From Erythrocercus mccallii (Eukaryota > Chordata > Aves > Passeriformes > Dicruridae), in contig VZRG01001068.1 in the NCBI GenBank assembly GCA_013397435.1, forward strand, positions 158,331-222,330: 64,000 nucleotides of DNA. Reading direction: 5' to 3'. Within the stretch, counting starts at the first letter, position 1; every line of letters begins with the position of its first letter. Below the pieces are notes generated by a model. That model ran no database searches, was not told the origin of the DNA, and saw only the letters and a list, made by a program, of their open reading frames with translations. The translations under genes and the position numbers were made by a program. Below, piece by piece: positions 47,601 through 59,886 of this stretch.

Positions 47601-48380
47601 TACTCACAAGTCCACCCGTTAGGCCAGTCCAGAGCCCCAGGCCCTCCTGCTCACCAAGTAGTCTAGCTTGAAGTTTATCAGTGAATACACACACACTGGG
47701 TTTTGGGAGGATACAGACATGCACCCCCCAGCAGCTGGCACCAGGCCCACAGGCTGTAACCTCTTGCAGGTGTCCTTGCAGCTCCCCTTACCTGTACACA
47801 TTGATTCATGGGTTTGTATGGCTGTACCAATTCTCTCACCCCTCCTGGCTCCATCTCCAGGATCTCCCAATTTATAATTATATTAGGTTCAAAAAGTGGA
47901 TCTTCCTACAAGAGGCCTCTGCAGTTGCTTGATAGCCCATCAATTGGTATGATTGGTGAAGTTGTTTCTTGACATTGTCTCCATTTTTGTTTGGTTAGAT
48001 CTGTGTCTCTGTATTCTTTTTCCTGGCTTTTCCCTTTTTCCCTTCAAGATAACCTTGCTGGAATATACATTTTCATGCTTTCACATACTGTTATCAATTA
48101 ATCTGATTTATCAGGTTTGGTTTTCCTCACTGTCTCCCATTGCTGGTCAGGTTTCAGTCCCTGTATGTTCTTGTTTATTACTTCCTCCTTTCCTTATTAC
48201 CCCCTTTTTGTATTGCAAAGGTCCTTGACCAGATGCCCTTAGAAAATTAGACATTTCCTTCGACATACCTTTACTCTTGCAAACTAGTGTAATGCCTTTA
48301 GCAAGATGCCGTAAAACTGTTTTATAGGAGTATCAGTTGCAAACATGTAAAACACAGTTTCTGTTTTAATATCCTTGCAG

Positions 48381-51300
48381 ATGAAATGAAACTATTAGAG
48401 ATGAATTTGCCTGCAGGAAAAAACAGAATTCTGAAAAAAGAATCAGCTTCTAAAGAGATACAGAAGACACTGCCTAAATGCATTAAACGACAGTTCAAGC
48501 AAAATAGTTGTCTGGATCAAAACACTAGTGAGCTTTCCCCAAGGAAGAAAGCTAAACTGAACACTAAAGAGGCTGTGGTCCAGAGTTCAGAAAGTAGCCT
48601 GCAGTTGGACAGTTGCTTGACTGAGCTGAAACAATTTGAAGGGTCAACTCTAGAACTGCTTTCCTTGACAAATCCTACTACATCAGTATCAAACTTTCTG
48701 AAAGGGACCAAACCCATTCAGGCCTTGCTTGCCAAGAATACTGGGAACAAAGTGACCTTAACAAATCAACTGTTGCCTCCTGCAGGCATGAACACATCTA
48801 CTTCTGAAAAGTCAGTTTTACCAGCTTTGGAATCATCACTGATCAAACCAGCATTGCCCTGCCAGGCCAGTTCAAAGACTCCTTTACAAATGGTATACAA
48901 AATGCCAAATGGCCACTGCATACCATTAGACGTTCCCAACAGCTCAGTGAAAATTCAAATGCAGGCTATGATTGACCCTAAAAATGGAGAAAAAGTCATG
49001 CAACAAGTTCTTATTTTACCTAAGAATTTTCTTCTTCAACAGAAGGAAGAAGAAATTGTGTCCAAGGACATTCAGTCACTACAACAAAAATCATTTGAGA
49101 TGCACTGTCCATCTTTACCAAAAATGTCAAATGTCAGTGTTTCTTTAACACCTGTTCTAGTAACAGGCCCTTCAAATGCCACTACAGTTTTTTGTAAGAA
49201 TACTACCCATTCATCACAAGTGACTAGGCCCATGAACACCACACAACCATTGTCTAATGTAACTTCAGCAGATAATGTATCACCAATAATTAAGGTAAGC
49301 CAAAGTGAAAATGACAAAATCAAGACTCCAGTTTCGACTGCTACATTGCCTGTATCTTTGGCTTCACCTACTTTTTCCACAGCTAGCCAATCCTTGACAC
49401 CAGCAACAGCATTAGGTGCATCTACAAACACTGATTCTGCCTCTCATAGTCCTGCATCACAGCAGCAAACTGACTCCCTTGAAACTAAGCAAGAGCTAAA
49501 GACAGTGTGTGTAAGAGAATCACAATCTATTCTGGTCACAACACGAGGTGGAAACACTGGAATTGTGAAAGTGCAAACAAACCCAGACCAGATTTCACCT
49601 AGTAGTTTATGTCCTAGTTCAGTTTTCACTTACACACCTCAACTTCAGGCCTTTCTTGTGCCAAAAACCACAGCAGTATTGTGCTCTAGTCTTCCATCTA
49701 TAGCAACAGCCACATCTGGTCTCCCGCATATTGGACAATCATCTCCTTCTGAATTTGCCCCCTCAACAGCTTCTTCTGTTAACATTCCAGCTTTCCCTGC
49801 TGATTTTACTCGGGCAATGGAGAAAAATAACAAATTCACACTACAGCAGCCAGCTGTTTGGGACTCTTTGTGTCAAGTAAGAGAGAACTCGCGCCATGTG
49901 TCTTCTTTATCCTCCATTCCATTAGCTAGCAATTTGGTGTCTGCAACTCTAAGCAGCCCTGTTAGTGTGACTAGCATTGGACAAAGTAATATTGTCAAAA
50001 CTCCAAATTCTTCTGTGCAGCATCAAGGGGATACTAAAGTGAAAACAAAATCTGTTACACAATCTGAGTCAAATTATGCAACAAATGGAGAATTAATCAG
50101 TGGTACTCCAGTCCAGAAATTTACATTAATCACAAATCCACCAATTTTATCTCACTCTGGAGCATCAGGGGTCAGTATTATACCTTGTCCGGCATCCACT
50201 GCTGTTAATGCTCAGAAGCTGGTTTTCATTAACACACAAATTGCCAATGGCCCATCAACCACCAATCTAGTTGCAGAGTCATTGAAACAGAACCTTCCTT
50301 CTTCCCTAACCAAAACCTTTGTTAATCCCACAGAGCAACCACAGTTGGTTTTGATCCCATCTACAGTAGGAGCACCAGTAAGAATAAACTCATCACCAAC
50401 TATTGCTCAAGTAAAAGATGTGAAAATTGGACTAAATATAGGTCAGACCATTGTAAATAGTAAAGGCAGCGCACAGGAGGCCCTACCAGTTAATATATTT
50501 CACTCTGGCACTTCTAAAGGAGAAGACAAAAAGAGGACGGCCTTGGCCCCATCCTTGACAAGCAGTACTGTGGTTCCTGTGCAAAGTTTTGCCTTGTCAG
50601 CTAATGAATCTGTATGTGTTGCAACAAAAGCTGAAAATGCCTTTACAATCACAACAGCAAATGCACGAGTAGAATCTGTTTCGGTAACATCAAGTGGAAC
50701 TTCTTCTGGGGCACAGTCTACTGTCTTGATTGGTTGCAATGATCCTTCAAGAATAAGGCCAGTTCTGTGTAATCGACTTTGTACATCAAATACTGGAAAT
50801 ACTGTGGGTATGTCAACTGTGAAAACAGGACATCTTGCTTCATCTGTGCTGATCTCAACACAGCCAACAGTATCTCCACAAAACATAGCATCTGCTCTGC
50901 AATTTCCAATCATTAGCTTGCCTGGACCTGCAGCCACGCCTCAGAAGGTGTTGCATACAGTTCCTCAACTGGCAGCAGTTCCATCTCCGCTTCCAGTACC
51001 AAAAAGACAGTTGCCCACACTGGTTCGATTTCAGTCATCAGGAATTTCAGCTCCTGTGTCAAGTCATGCAGGTATTCACAAACCTCAGCATGTGTTGCCC
51101 CCTCCATCACCAAATACAGGTGAAGTAATTAGTTTTCCCAATCTTTCTGCCCTACAATGCCAGCAGGTGCTTCCCAGAACAGAGAAACAAAGTCATGATC
51201 ATGCTTGTGCTTCTACCATTCAGATATCTGAAGCTTCATCCCCTGTAACAAGCAAAACAGGAGGAGTTCTGTTGAATGAACCTTCCACTCAACAGAAAAT

Positions 51301-51976
51301 AGTTATTAACACTTGTATGCCTTTGGCACCTGGAACTCAGATAATGATTAATGGTACTCGTTTTGTTGTTCCACTACAAGGCCTTGGAGCTGGCAGCCAT
51401 GTTCTTCTTCTCTCCTGTAATACAAAACAGACTCCTTTAACAATTAACCATGGTCAAGAGCTTCAAGGTGTACCAACGGTTAATCCAATAACCTCAAAAA
51501 TCATCCTAGCACCAAGTCATTCATTAAGTTGGCAAATACCAAAACATCCTTTGAAAAGCTCTACAAAAATTGTGAACTCTTTTGGAGCTGCAGATGCTTT
51601 ACCCATTGTACATGCAACACCCCAGATATTTAGTACTCCATCTAGCTCATGTACTCCACTGTCTGCAGTAACTCTGTCTGTATCTTCAGTGACAAAATCT
51701 CCTATTAATGTAGCTACATCTTCTATTTCTGCTGTTCATCCTCCAAATTCTCATTTACCAAGCAACACGTCAGTGTTTCAGCTAGACAGTTCTATCAAAA
51801 AACTGTTGGTCAGTCCAGAGGGAGCCATACTGAATGCTCTAAATACTTCAGCACCAAAAGTTCCTTCCCTGTCTTCATCACTGCTTCCTGTTGTTTCCAC
51901 AAGCAGAAATCCTACCATGGTCTTCCCTGCATCTCAGTCATCTTGCCTTGATAAACCTGACAAAGCTGCGTTCTGA
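48381..51976 (+). CDS. BRD10: BRD10 last coding exon: long Ser/Thr-rich C-terminal region
   Basis: 3596 bp encoding residues 885-2082 and the TGA stop (51974-51976), after acceptor ATATCCTTGCAG. It is one uninterrupted frame of about 1200 residues, rich in Ser, Thr, Val, Pro, Asn and Gln and poor in hydrophobic cores, so mostly disordered and similar in style to transcription-regulator tails. Ordered-looking islands stand out: a basic PRKKAKL (about 938-944, possible NLS); QMVYKMPNGHCIPLD followed by KIQMQAMIDPKNGEKVMQQV (about 1054-1100); MINGTRFVVPLQGLGAGSHV (about 1873-1892); and IKKLLVSPEGAILNAL (about 2023-2038). The islands probably bind partners. Antisense open frames in this exon are shadows. 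The total protein length, 2082, fits BRD10 orthologues as I remember them. Confidence 0.92.
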
Positions 51977-52547
51977 ATTTACTGCAAATGAGCCACTTTG
52001 AAATTCTGGGGCATTCTTCAAACTTTGAAAGTTGTAACTATTGAATAATTTCTTACAATGTTTTAAACAATTTCTTTACTCAATATTAACAAGGTTACAG
52101 TTCTTGCCTGTTTACCTGTGGGGATTTGGAGAAAGAAAAATTTTAGTTTGTCAGAAGTTTTCATAAAGTTCTCTAGTAAAAGGCTCAGAAAAGACCAGTG
52201 AATTCATTAAACTGAATTCAAGTTTGGAGAAATCTCACCTTTTGCTCATGTTCCATCTTACACTATGGACTGTTTGCCAGTGTGTTTATGACAGTATAGG
52301 TCTCCTTTTTATTTGTCAAATTTCTTTTTAGCTTGTTTCTTTAAAAAAAATTATGCATTGTAAAAATGCAATCTATAGTATAGAATTGTGCATATTCCTG
52401 AACTCCTAAAAACCTGTACTAAACAATATGTACAAAGAACTATGCTGTCTTATTTATGTTTTGTTTACATAATGTATAGTTTTTTAAGTATTTTAGTAAC
52501 TTTGGACCAGTGCTCTGTTTAGCAACAATGCAGAAGAATCTACATGT

Positions 52548-52553
52548 AATAAA
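52548..52553 (+). terminator. Proximal polyadenylation signal AATAAA
   Basis: Canonical hexamer in CATGTAATAAATCAAG, followed within 25 bases by a GT-rich element (TTTGTGTTGG). A good candidate for a short BRD10 3' end. Confidence 0.6.
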
Positions 52554-52620
52554 TCAAGTTGCTGTACTGCTTTGTGTTGGCAGTAGTTAAAAATATGCGT
52601 AACTGTTACACCATGGGAAA

Positions 52621-52646
52621 ATACATACATACATACATACATACAT
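52621..52646 (+). repeat. ATAC tetranucleotide microsatellite
   Basis: Six tandem copies of ATAC in the 3' UTR, 70 bp past the proximal polyadenylation signal. Confidence 0.9.
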
Positions 52647-54419
52647 ATATGTCTGTATCTCTATCTTTTGGTGTATGGTAGAATGAAATGATTTAATCTC
52701 TTCTGTTCTTCTCTGATTTTACATTTCATGTGATTTGACAGGATTTGGAAGGAAAGCCTCCTTATTGTTCCTCTCTATGATATAGGGCAGGATAACCCAT
52801 ACTTCATCCATTCTTAATGGTTTGGTTATGTTGCCTAAATAACTTCAGTGAGATGGTAAGACTACAAATGATTTCCTAGACACCAGTCTTAAGTCACACT
52901 GATTGCTGTTAAGGACTGCCATGCTTTGTCTTAAAGCTTAAAGATCTGTTGAATAATTCATCATTCTGTGTTTTACAGTATCTATGTATGTGTTTTCACT
53001 TAACTGGTAACTGTAACAAGATCACTCACTAATCTTCTGTCTAGCCATAACAACTACCCATTTTTTTCACTGGTCATGCTTTCTAGATGTGTATTTTTTT
53101 CTTTAGCTTTTAAGTGGTCTATCTGGAAGGAGATTGCTAAAACATCATACAAGATTAAAAGAAGCTTTATTAGTACTTTGAATGGGGATAATTCACATAT
53201 TGCATAAAAATTCCCTTTTTATACAGTGTGTTCAGTATTTATTGGCTTAGTTTCAGCATTTGATCTGATAAAACCTTTGGGTTATTTTCTGCAGATCTGC
53301 TGACTTCATAACTGCCTGCTGCAGTGCTCATGGTGATAAGTTTTTGATATTTCTTGTGATTTTGCATATAGAGAAAGAGTGCCCATCTTATGGAATATGA
53401 TGGTTTTAGAATTGTTGTCTTCATATATGTTGGATTTTTGGTGAAGTGAGTTGGTTTGGGTTTTTTTAGAAACTAGAAGGGAAGATTTCAGAAGAGTTCA
53501 TGAATGATAGTTGCCTTTTAAATAGCTATGACTTCAAAGGGGATAAAAGCTTACATATCTGTATTTAGCAATGTTCATAAACTGAGCTTCATAAAAATGA
53601 AGCTTCAACCTTTGCTCTTCATCCTGTTGAATATTCTACTTCTCTTCCTCTTTTGATGCACACAGCTTTGCAGTTCAGATATTTAGCTGAAGAACAGGAC
53701 CACATCTTACTGCCTCTGCCAGCTGCCCTTTAAATTGTTCTGAAAAGTAACGTGATAACTATTTAGCTGAACTTCTGGGAAAGTGGGGGGAAGAAAGGCT
53801 TGTGCCTTCCATAGGGACCTTTCCTTTTGCACTAATTAAAAGAATTGCATTGGGAAATTGCATCTTTCTGGATCAGAAATTTGTGTCCTGTCTCAGGGCT
53901 GGGAAAGATGGAAACTGTCAGTTTTGGAATGAAAGAAGGTTTGTTTAAATTTAGAAAAACTACCGGCTACAATTTTCCTACTTCTCATAAAAGGTGTTTT
54001 GTAACTTATTTTGAAGACACCTGGTAGTAAGGGTGTCTGCTTGCCATTGTAGAGTTTACAGTACTAAGTATTTTTAAATCTGACTGTATTTTACAGTTGA
54101 ATGCTGCAGGTGACTTTTCCAGCAGAGGGAGATGGCAAAGAATGGCAGTTTCTTCATGGACATTTTACATACCCAAACCCCATATATACCAGTGACTCAT
54201 TTTATATCCATTTCACTGGTTGAACCTTGGGACTCACTTTTTTTGATTTTTCTCTTTTCTTGCGATGATGGTTTTTTCCTTTTTTCTAATTTATATTTAC
54301 TGTAGAGTTAATTGCCTACATTGTTTGGAAAACTCAAGACTAGGTTCTAGTATTGTTCTTGATGGAGAAAAAATTCTTGCATGGCATTTTTCTGTGTGCT
54401 AATGTAATAGATTAATTCT

Positions 54420-54729
54420 AATAAAGAGAAGAGTTAGAAAAGCTGAACTTAGGAACTCAGGACTCGAGTAACTTGCTTGAATGATTTCCAATAAATTTTC
54501 TGAATTAATAATGCAATATTTTATGATTTTCATAAATACTTTATAATTTGGCAGACATAAACTTTACAACATGAAAAGTTTGATTCAGTTTGATTACAGT
54601 TTTCATGGATTTTAATTCTCAGACATGTTCACATTCCAAATCCTTCTGGAGAAAGACTTGAGACTACTATGTTATGGGTTTGCAACATTCACTATGTAAT
54701 ACCAAATTTTAGTAATTTTTGTTAATAAA
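54420..54729 (+). terminator. Distal polyadenylation signal cluster
   Basis: Three AATAAA hexamers (54420-54425, 54490-54495, 54724-54729) within about 310 bp, as often seen at distal ends of long 3' UTRs. Which one is used cannot be told here. Confidence 0.5.
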
Positions 54730-55754
54730 ATTCCTATTCCCAATACTCTTCTCCAATAGTACAAATGTCAGTCGGGTATAAGGCTTTTTTTTCAAATGAA
54801 TGTAAGTACCCAATTTGCTATGTACCTTTTGCTGTCTACTAAATGCATAGTGCTACTAGTAGCACAAAAAGAACTGTAAAAAAGTAGATTATATTCACAG
54901 ACACAATGAAAAAGCAGAACTGCCTGCATCTCGATTTGAAGTTAAAAAGACATTTAATGAAACTTATAAACATAGATATATAAATCCGCCTTCTAAGAAA
55001 ACATGTTCAAATTTTCAGAGCTTGTAAAATGCTGTGCTTTTGGACGCCCTCTGATACTGTATACAAGTACTCATACACTATATTACATTTTAGGTTTACT
55101 AATGATTTTGAATATTCTGAATGACATCCTTTTATTTACCTGAATGGACATGTTCTGCACAATAGTTTTGCTTTGCTATGAGTAGAAAATGATATTAATA
55201 TTGCTTCATTGTTCAAATCCCCATGTGTATGCTGCCATTTTCTTGTAGGGATTCTGCCACACTAGAAGGAATTAAATTTGACAAATCTTAGGGGTTATAG
55301 AAGTACCTACTCAAACCAAGTGCTTCCATCAAGTCATTCAAACCTGTGCTGATTTCACTGTGTGACATAACAAAGGGTTTAATATGAAAAGGGAAGCAAA
55401 AATTCTCCTGGTAAGTGAGTCAAGAGATTAATTTGTCTCATGGCAGTAGGTCAGAAAATTACTAAAAGCTAGCATTTGTAGGGCATCCATAGCTGCCACA
55501 GTGTGTGTAGTTCATGGTTGGTTTTGCTAATACTTTGTGGTAGTGCAGAACTTTAGTAGCCCAAATTAATTTTAAAGTAAATTAATAATCTTTAATGAAG
55601 CATGAATATTTGTTATGTTTAAGTACTGTTTCCTTTAAATAGAATGCCCAGAGGTGCTCACAAAAACTTAAACGCATGTAGACTGCTCCCTGTAGGCTGC
55701 ACCTCAAATGAGTTTACTGACTCAAAATAATAAGAAAAATATGAATAATGCTGC

Positions 55755-56210
55755 ATCAGACTTAAGGTCCATCTATCCTATTATGATTGCCATCAATCCC
55801 AGCATCACCTGGTCTCTTGAAGCACTCAACATTAGCATTCCAAAAAAGCACAATAGCAGGCCTGAGTACTCCTTTAGTATCCACTAATCTGTGATCCAGA
55901 GTCTTCCTCATACAGCTGTGATTTTTTTTCAATTTAATAGCTTTCAGTGTGTTTCTCTTGATGAAATACACCAATCCTTTCAAGAATTCGTGGAAGTATG
56001 TAAAGAGATTATTACCATTCACAGCATCCAGTGGTAAAGAGTTTGTAAATAGATCTCCTTTTTGGTTTCCAAACCTGGCATCTGCTAGTTTCATTTGATA
56101 CAAATAATACTTATATTGTAAGATACAATAAGCCTTTGCTCTTTGCTGTTTTTCCATGTGGCCTATGTAGACCTTTGCCATATTGGTTGTCTCTTTTCTA
56201 GAATAAAGAG
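55755..56210 (-). mobile_element. Ancient CR1 LINE copy (antisense)
   Basis: The plus strand follows the antisense order of old amniote CR1 3' regions: AAGGTCCATCTATCCTATTA, CAGCATCCAGTGGTAAAGAG, then CAAACCTGGCATCTGCTAG followed by TTTCATTTGATAC and a TAGACCTTTGCCATATTGG end. It is strongly diverged from the young CR1 copies elsewhere in the window. The 158-codon minus-strand open frame across it (55762-56238) therefore lies in repeat DNA and is not treated as a gene. Confidence 0.65.
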
Positions 56211-56420
56211 AAATTGTGAATTGAATTATTTCTTTCATGGAAGTAGTCAGTTGCTGTCATTGCTGTGTGTACCTTTCCAATTTTACTATATTCTTGAGAT
56301 GTGGTATCAGAAGAGCGTGTGTTCTAAAGGCCCTATGAGCTATTCAGCAATGTGTTGATGATTTTTCTTTCATAATAATTATTCCAATGTTTGTGGGTTG
56401 GTTTCTGACTATTATGTAGC

Positions 56421-56457
56421 CTAACTAACTGTACTAACTAACTAACTGTACTAACTT
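56421..56457 (+). repeat. CTAA-type tandem repeat
   Basis: Interrupted tandem TAAC units (TAACTAACTGTACTAACTAA and so on), forming a duplicated ACTAACTGT motif. Confidence 0.75.
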
Positions 56458-57164
56458 TTTCATAGAAGTATCAATTGTAAACCAACTCACATCAGTGTCA
56501 ACTCAATTCATCCAATATATCTTTATCACTTGCAGAATATTGTAGCTGTAAAGACATGATCTTTAAACCAGGTTACTGAAACCACTGCACTCTCTGTTTC
56601 TGTTTTTGCTTGTTTTATGGCTTTTGAAAATGTAGATGGACAAACTGCTGTAATGATTTTCAACATGATGCTTTTTAAATCTCATTGTTTCTTTGCATAG
56701 GATGCAAGATAAAGTCTGTATTATGGTCATTTTATACAGATTAGCATCCAGATAAGGAATTTTTAGTTGTTGAATAAGCCACTTTGTACATGACGCAGAG
56801 CAGTGTTGTTTTTAAAAATTTTCTTGAAACTACAGTGGCATAAAAGCAGACTTTAAAATCTTGATAATCTTGGTGTATTTTCTTATTTTCTCAAAATATG
56901 GAATTGTCTGGTCAGTAATCATACCTGAATGTCTTGAGGAAACTTGGAAACCAGGATAGTTCATTGTTTCATTTGTAACTGGTCCAGAAGTTCTTCAGAA
57001 AGCTGGTGTTCTTACAGTATCTTTTATTACAACTCAGCTGAACTAAACATATTAAATGAAAATGGTATGTAATGCAAAGGAAATGTAATTAATAGCTTAT
57101 AATATTTCTTGATATTATGTTTGTTACACAGAATGTCTATTAAAATGTGCATAAATATGATTTC

Positions 57165-57275
57165 CCACCTTTTGCAGATGAAGACAATGAAGTTCTGAGT
57201 TCTCATAGCAACATGGAGGAACTGGGAATAGAATGCTTGGTCCCCTGACTCCTTCCAGCATCCCATCCATAACTG
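57165..57275 (+). mobile_element. MIR/CORE-SINE-like ancient repeat fragment
   Basis: The stretch CACCTTTTGCAGATGAAGAC followed by AATGAAGTTCTGAG, GGAACTGGGAATAGAATGC and GGTCCCCTGACTCC keeps the order of the MIR consensus (cattttacagatg..gaaactgag, then gctgggaatagaacccagg, then cctgactcc). This is recognition by eye of a diverged copy; a profile search would decide. Confidence 0.55.
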
Positions 57276-58214
57276 AAGGTTAGACACCTAGATTACTGCT
57301 TTATCTTCCCCTATTCTCATTTTTACGATGAAGAAAATATTTGGAAAATGCAATTATTTTCAAGAATGTGAGGAGCATTGACAAATAGTATTTATAAAAA
57401 TTAAATAGCAAAGGGAAGCAAGATAGTAAAGAAAAAACTGTTATTTTTGTGGTTGTCTTCAGGCTTTAGACAGATAAAAGACAAGGTTGCTTGTCAATGC
57501 CAATGTCATAGAAAGAAGACAATATACTTATTTAATTAGTTGTTCATACTGATTCCATCTCAAGTATTAATACACAAGAATGAATAAACAAGTATAAAGT
57601 CAGACTATTTCGGCTGACAATAGGTTGTTGCCATCTGGTACTAGCATATAGATTGAGATCTGTCCTTGTAACATGCTGTTATTTGTAGAATCATTGCTCA
57701 CTCTTTTTTTTAATCACATGTAGCAGTGAAATTGAATAACAGAGGAATTAGTGACTGGATATTACTATGTAGCCACAGGGTGTCTTCCTTATAATAAAGA
57801 AATGATGGATTCCATTTACACAATATAAAAAGCAGTATTATTATAGTATTTTAGTAGTATTATCAATTTTAGCCACTGGGAAGGAGGAATTGCTTGTATC
57901 TGTTTTTAAAAAACATTGACAATTCATATTAGCAACACACCAATACTAAAATTACAGTAGTTTGTTTGAGGCTTGTCTGGACAGTATGCTACAGTTCAAC
58001 TACCTGTTATGCCTTCAAAATATCATTCTTGCCAGTAGAGTGCTTTTTGCAATGTGATCATGGAAGAACAAAAAGTGGGACAGGCCTATCTGAAATATTT
58101 GCCTCCTCCGTGGCCGAAGAAACTAATGGAAAACCAATACATTTTTTTAAAAGAGAGCCCATGTCTGAAAGTGAATTTCTTACTTAGGCACATGAAATGC
58201 AAGTGATGTGGCTG

Positions 58215-58255
58215 GTGCAATAGTCCTGTCCTTGTATAGTGCAATAGTCCTGTCC
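58215..58255 (+). repeat. 24-bp period direct duplication
   Basis: GTGCAATAGTCCTGTCC occurs at 58215-58231 and 58239-58255 without mismatch, a recent short tandem duplication in intergenic DNA. Confidence 0.85.
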
Positions 58256-59700
58256 AAGCTGCACCTTGGACTCGGTGTTTCACTCCCTGTAGTGGCCAGT
58301 AAAGACTGCTTAGTGGAAAGAATAAAAGAAATAGATCAAGTATGAGTTAATTTTCCCAGTATGTATACACAGCCTCCAACAGTAATTCCAGGAGAATCAT
58401 GTGAGCTCAGCCTGAGCTTGTCTGTGATGTGAAAGGGCAGATTTTGCAGCCAAAGAATCAGGTACTGGAAAAATGTGAGCAGTAATGCAGAGAAGCAAAG
58501 CAGAAAAAACAGTGATATAAATGCAAAAAACTGCGTCCCCATTATAAGAAGCGGTAGGAGAGGTGCATGGATCCTGTTAAACAGCAGGAGGTTTGAATGA
58601 AGAGTTGACTAAAATTGTTGGGGCCAAAATCCAGGAAGTGAAGATCATGTGGGCTGCATATCCTGGGAACTATGAATGTAAGAAAGACAAGCTTCTTAAG
58701 TCTGTGTTGATACCAAAAATGTTCAGGTTGAGTTTCCTGGAGATAGAGAAATAGGAATAATTTATAACAAGATAGACATCTGACTCCTGAATCCTTGTAA
58801 TGATTTCTCTACAGGATATTAATGCCAGGGAATATTCACACTTAGCATATGATTTTTTTGTTTTAATGCAACTTCTGAAGCAGTTCTAAGGTTTTTCTTT
58901 TTTATGGCTTCCAGATGACAATCCTAAAATTCCTCCTGCAAACAACTGCAGAATCAAATCTAGCACTGAACTATGTCTAAAAAGGGCCACTCTTTTGGTC
59001 CACAGTCTCAGGAGCAATGAGGTGTACATGGTGCTGTGGAGAAGTAGAAGTCAATTTTTTTGCCAAGGTGAGTAGGAAAGGACAAACTGATATAACTTGG
59101 AAGATGACACCCTTTTCTTAATAAAATTATTTTCAACAAAAATGAGTCAGATCCTTCCCCTTAGATCTACAAGATGATGCTAAGGTAAATGAAAAAAATA
59201 TAACTGTGAAGAAGGAAGGCTGCTTTTCTGTGAATGCAGAGAGCATCGCAAATGTGCAGCAGAGAATTCTGTTTCTCCCATCCAGAGATGGAAGCTAGTG
59301 GAGTTGAAGAGACTTTACAAAATTAGTATTGAAACACTGAAGGATTTATATTAGGCCATCACTCAGTTTTGGACTGATTTGAACTCATGTGATGTATCTC
59401 TCAGGAAAGGAGCAAATAAAGCATGTGGTCCAAACATCTAATTGAAGCTGTACTAAAATGGTTTGGAAATGTGAAGGCACATGTGCTGTATAAGCATTGT
59501 TCAGATTTTCACCCATGTGAATTCACCGAGACTGGAGTTTGCAGCTATCCCATGCGAAGGGCTTTCTGGGGAAACAAGAGAAGGCAATAACTGTAACATT
59601 TAATGTCAATAGTGTTGCCACAATGGATTATACATTCTGCCCTTTTTTTCTAGTTAAATAAGGGCCCAGTAGTCTCTGGTTCTTTTTTAGCTGAATAAAT

Positions 59701-59886
59701 GTCATAGAATCACAGAAGCAGAGAATGGGGCAGGTTGGAAGGGACCACAGCAGGTCTCCAGGTCCAACCTCCCTGCTCAAGCAGGATCATCCCAGAGCAC
59801 ATGGCACAGGATTGCATCCAGGTGGTTCTTGAATATTTCCAGTGAGGGAGACTTTACAACCTCTCTGGGCAATCTGTTCTAGTGTG
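59701..59886 (-). mobile_element. CR1 LINE 3' end fragment (antisense)
   Basis: The plus strand begins with the CR1 tail (GTCATAGAATCACAGAAGCA), then CAGGTTGGAAGGGACCACAG, TCCAACCTCCCTGCTCAAGC and ACCTCTCTGGGCAATCTGTT. The latter two are the diagnostic antisense end of avian CR1. Overlapping open frames (59787-60089, 59842-60132) are by-products. Confidence 0.9.

Larger units (their letters stand above)
46232..48380 (+). other. BRD10 intron 7
   Basis: A 2.1-kb intron, mostly a GC-richer ERV-derived repeat block in reverse orientation (46380 to about 47600). From 47.6 to 47.9 kb composition stays GC-rich without a clear family; the last 450 bp are ordinary intron ending in ATATCCTTGCAG. Confidence 0.65.
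51977..54750 (+). other. BRD10: BRD10 3' UTR (end uncertain)
   Basis: AT-rich, repeat-poor sequence directly after the stop codon. Four AATAAA signals are present (52548, 54420, 54490, 54724). The first would give a UTR of about 0.6 kb, the others 2.4-2.75 kb. The absence of old repeats through this stretch favours a long UTR, but this is inference. Confidence 0.6.

Noticed and set aside
55762..56238. 158-codon minus-strand open frame
   Set aside because: It lies across a diverged antisense CR1 copy, has no recognisable domain and no promoter or splice context, so I treat it as a chance frame in repeat DNA.
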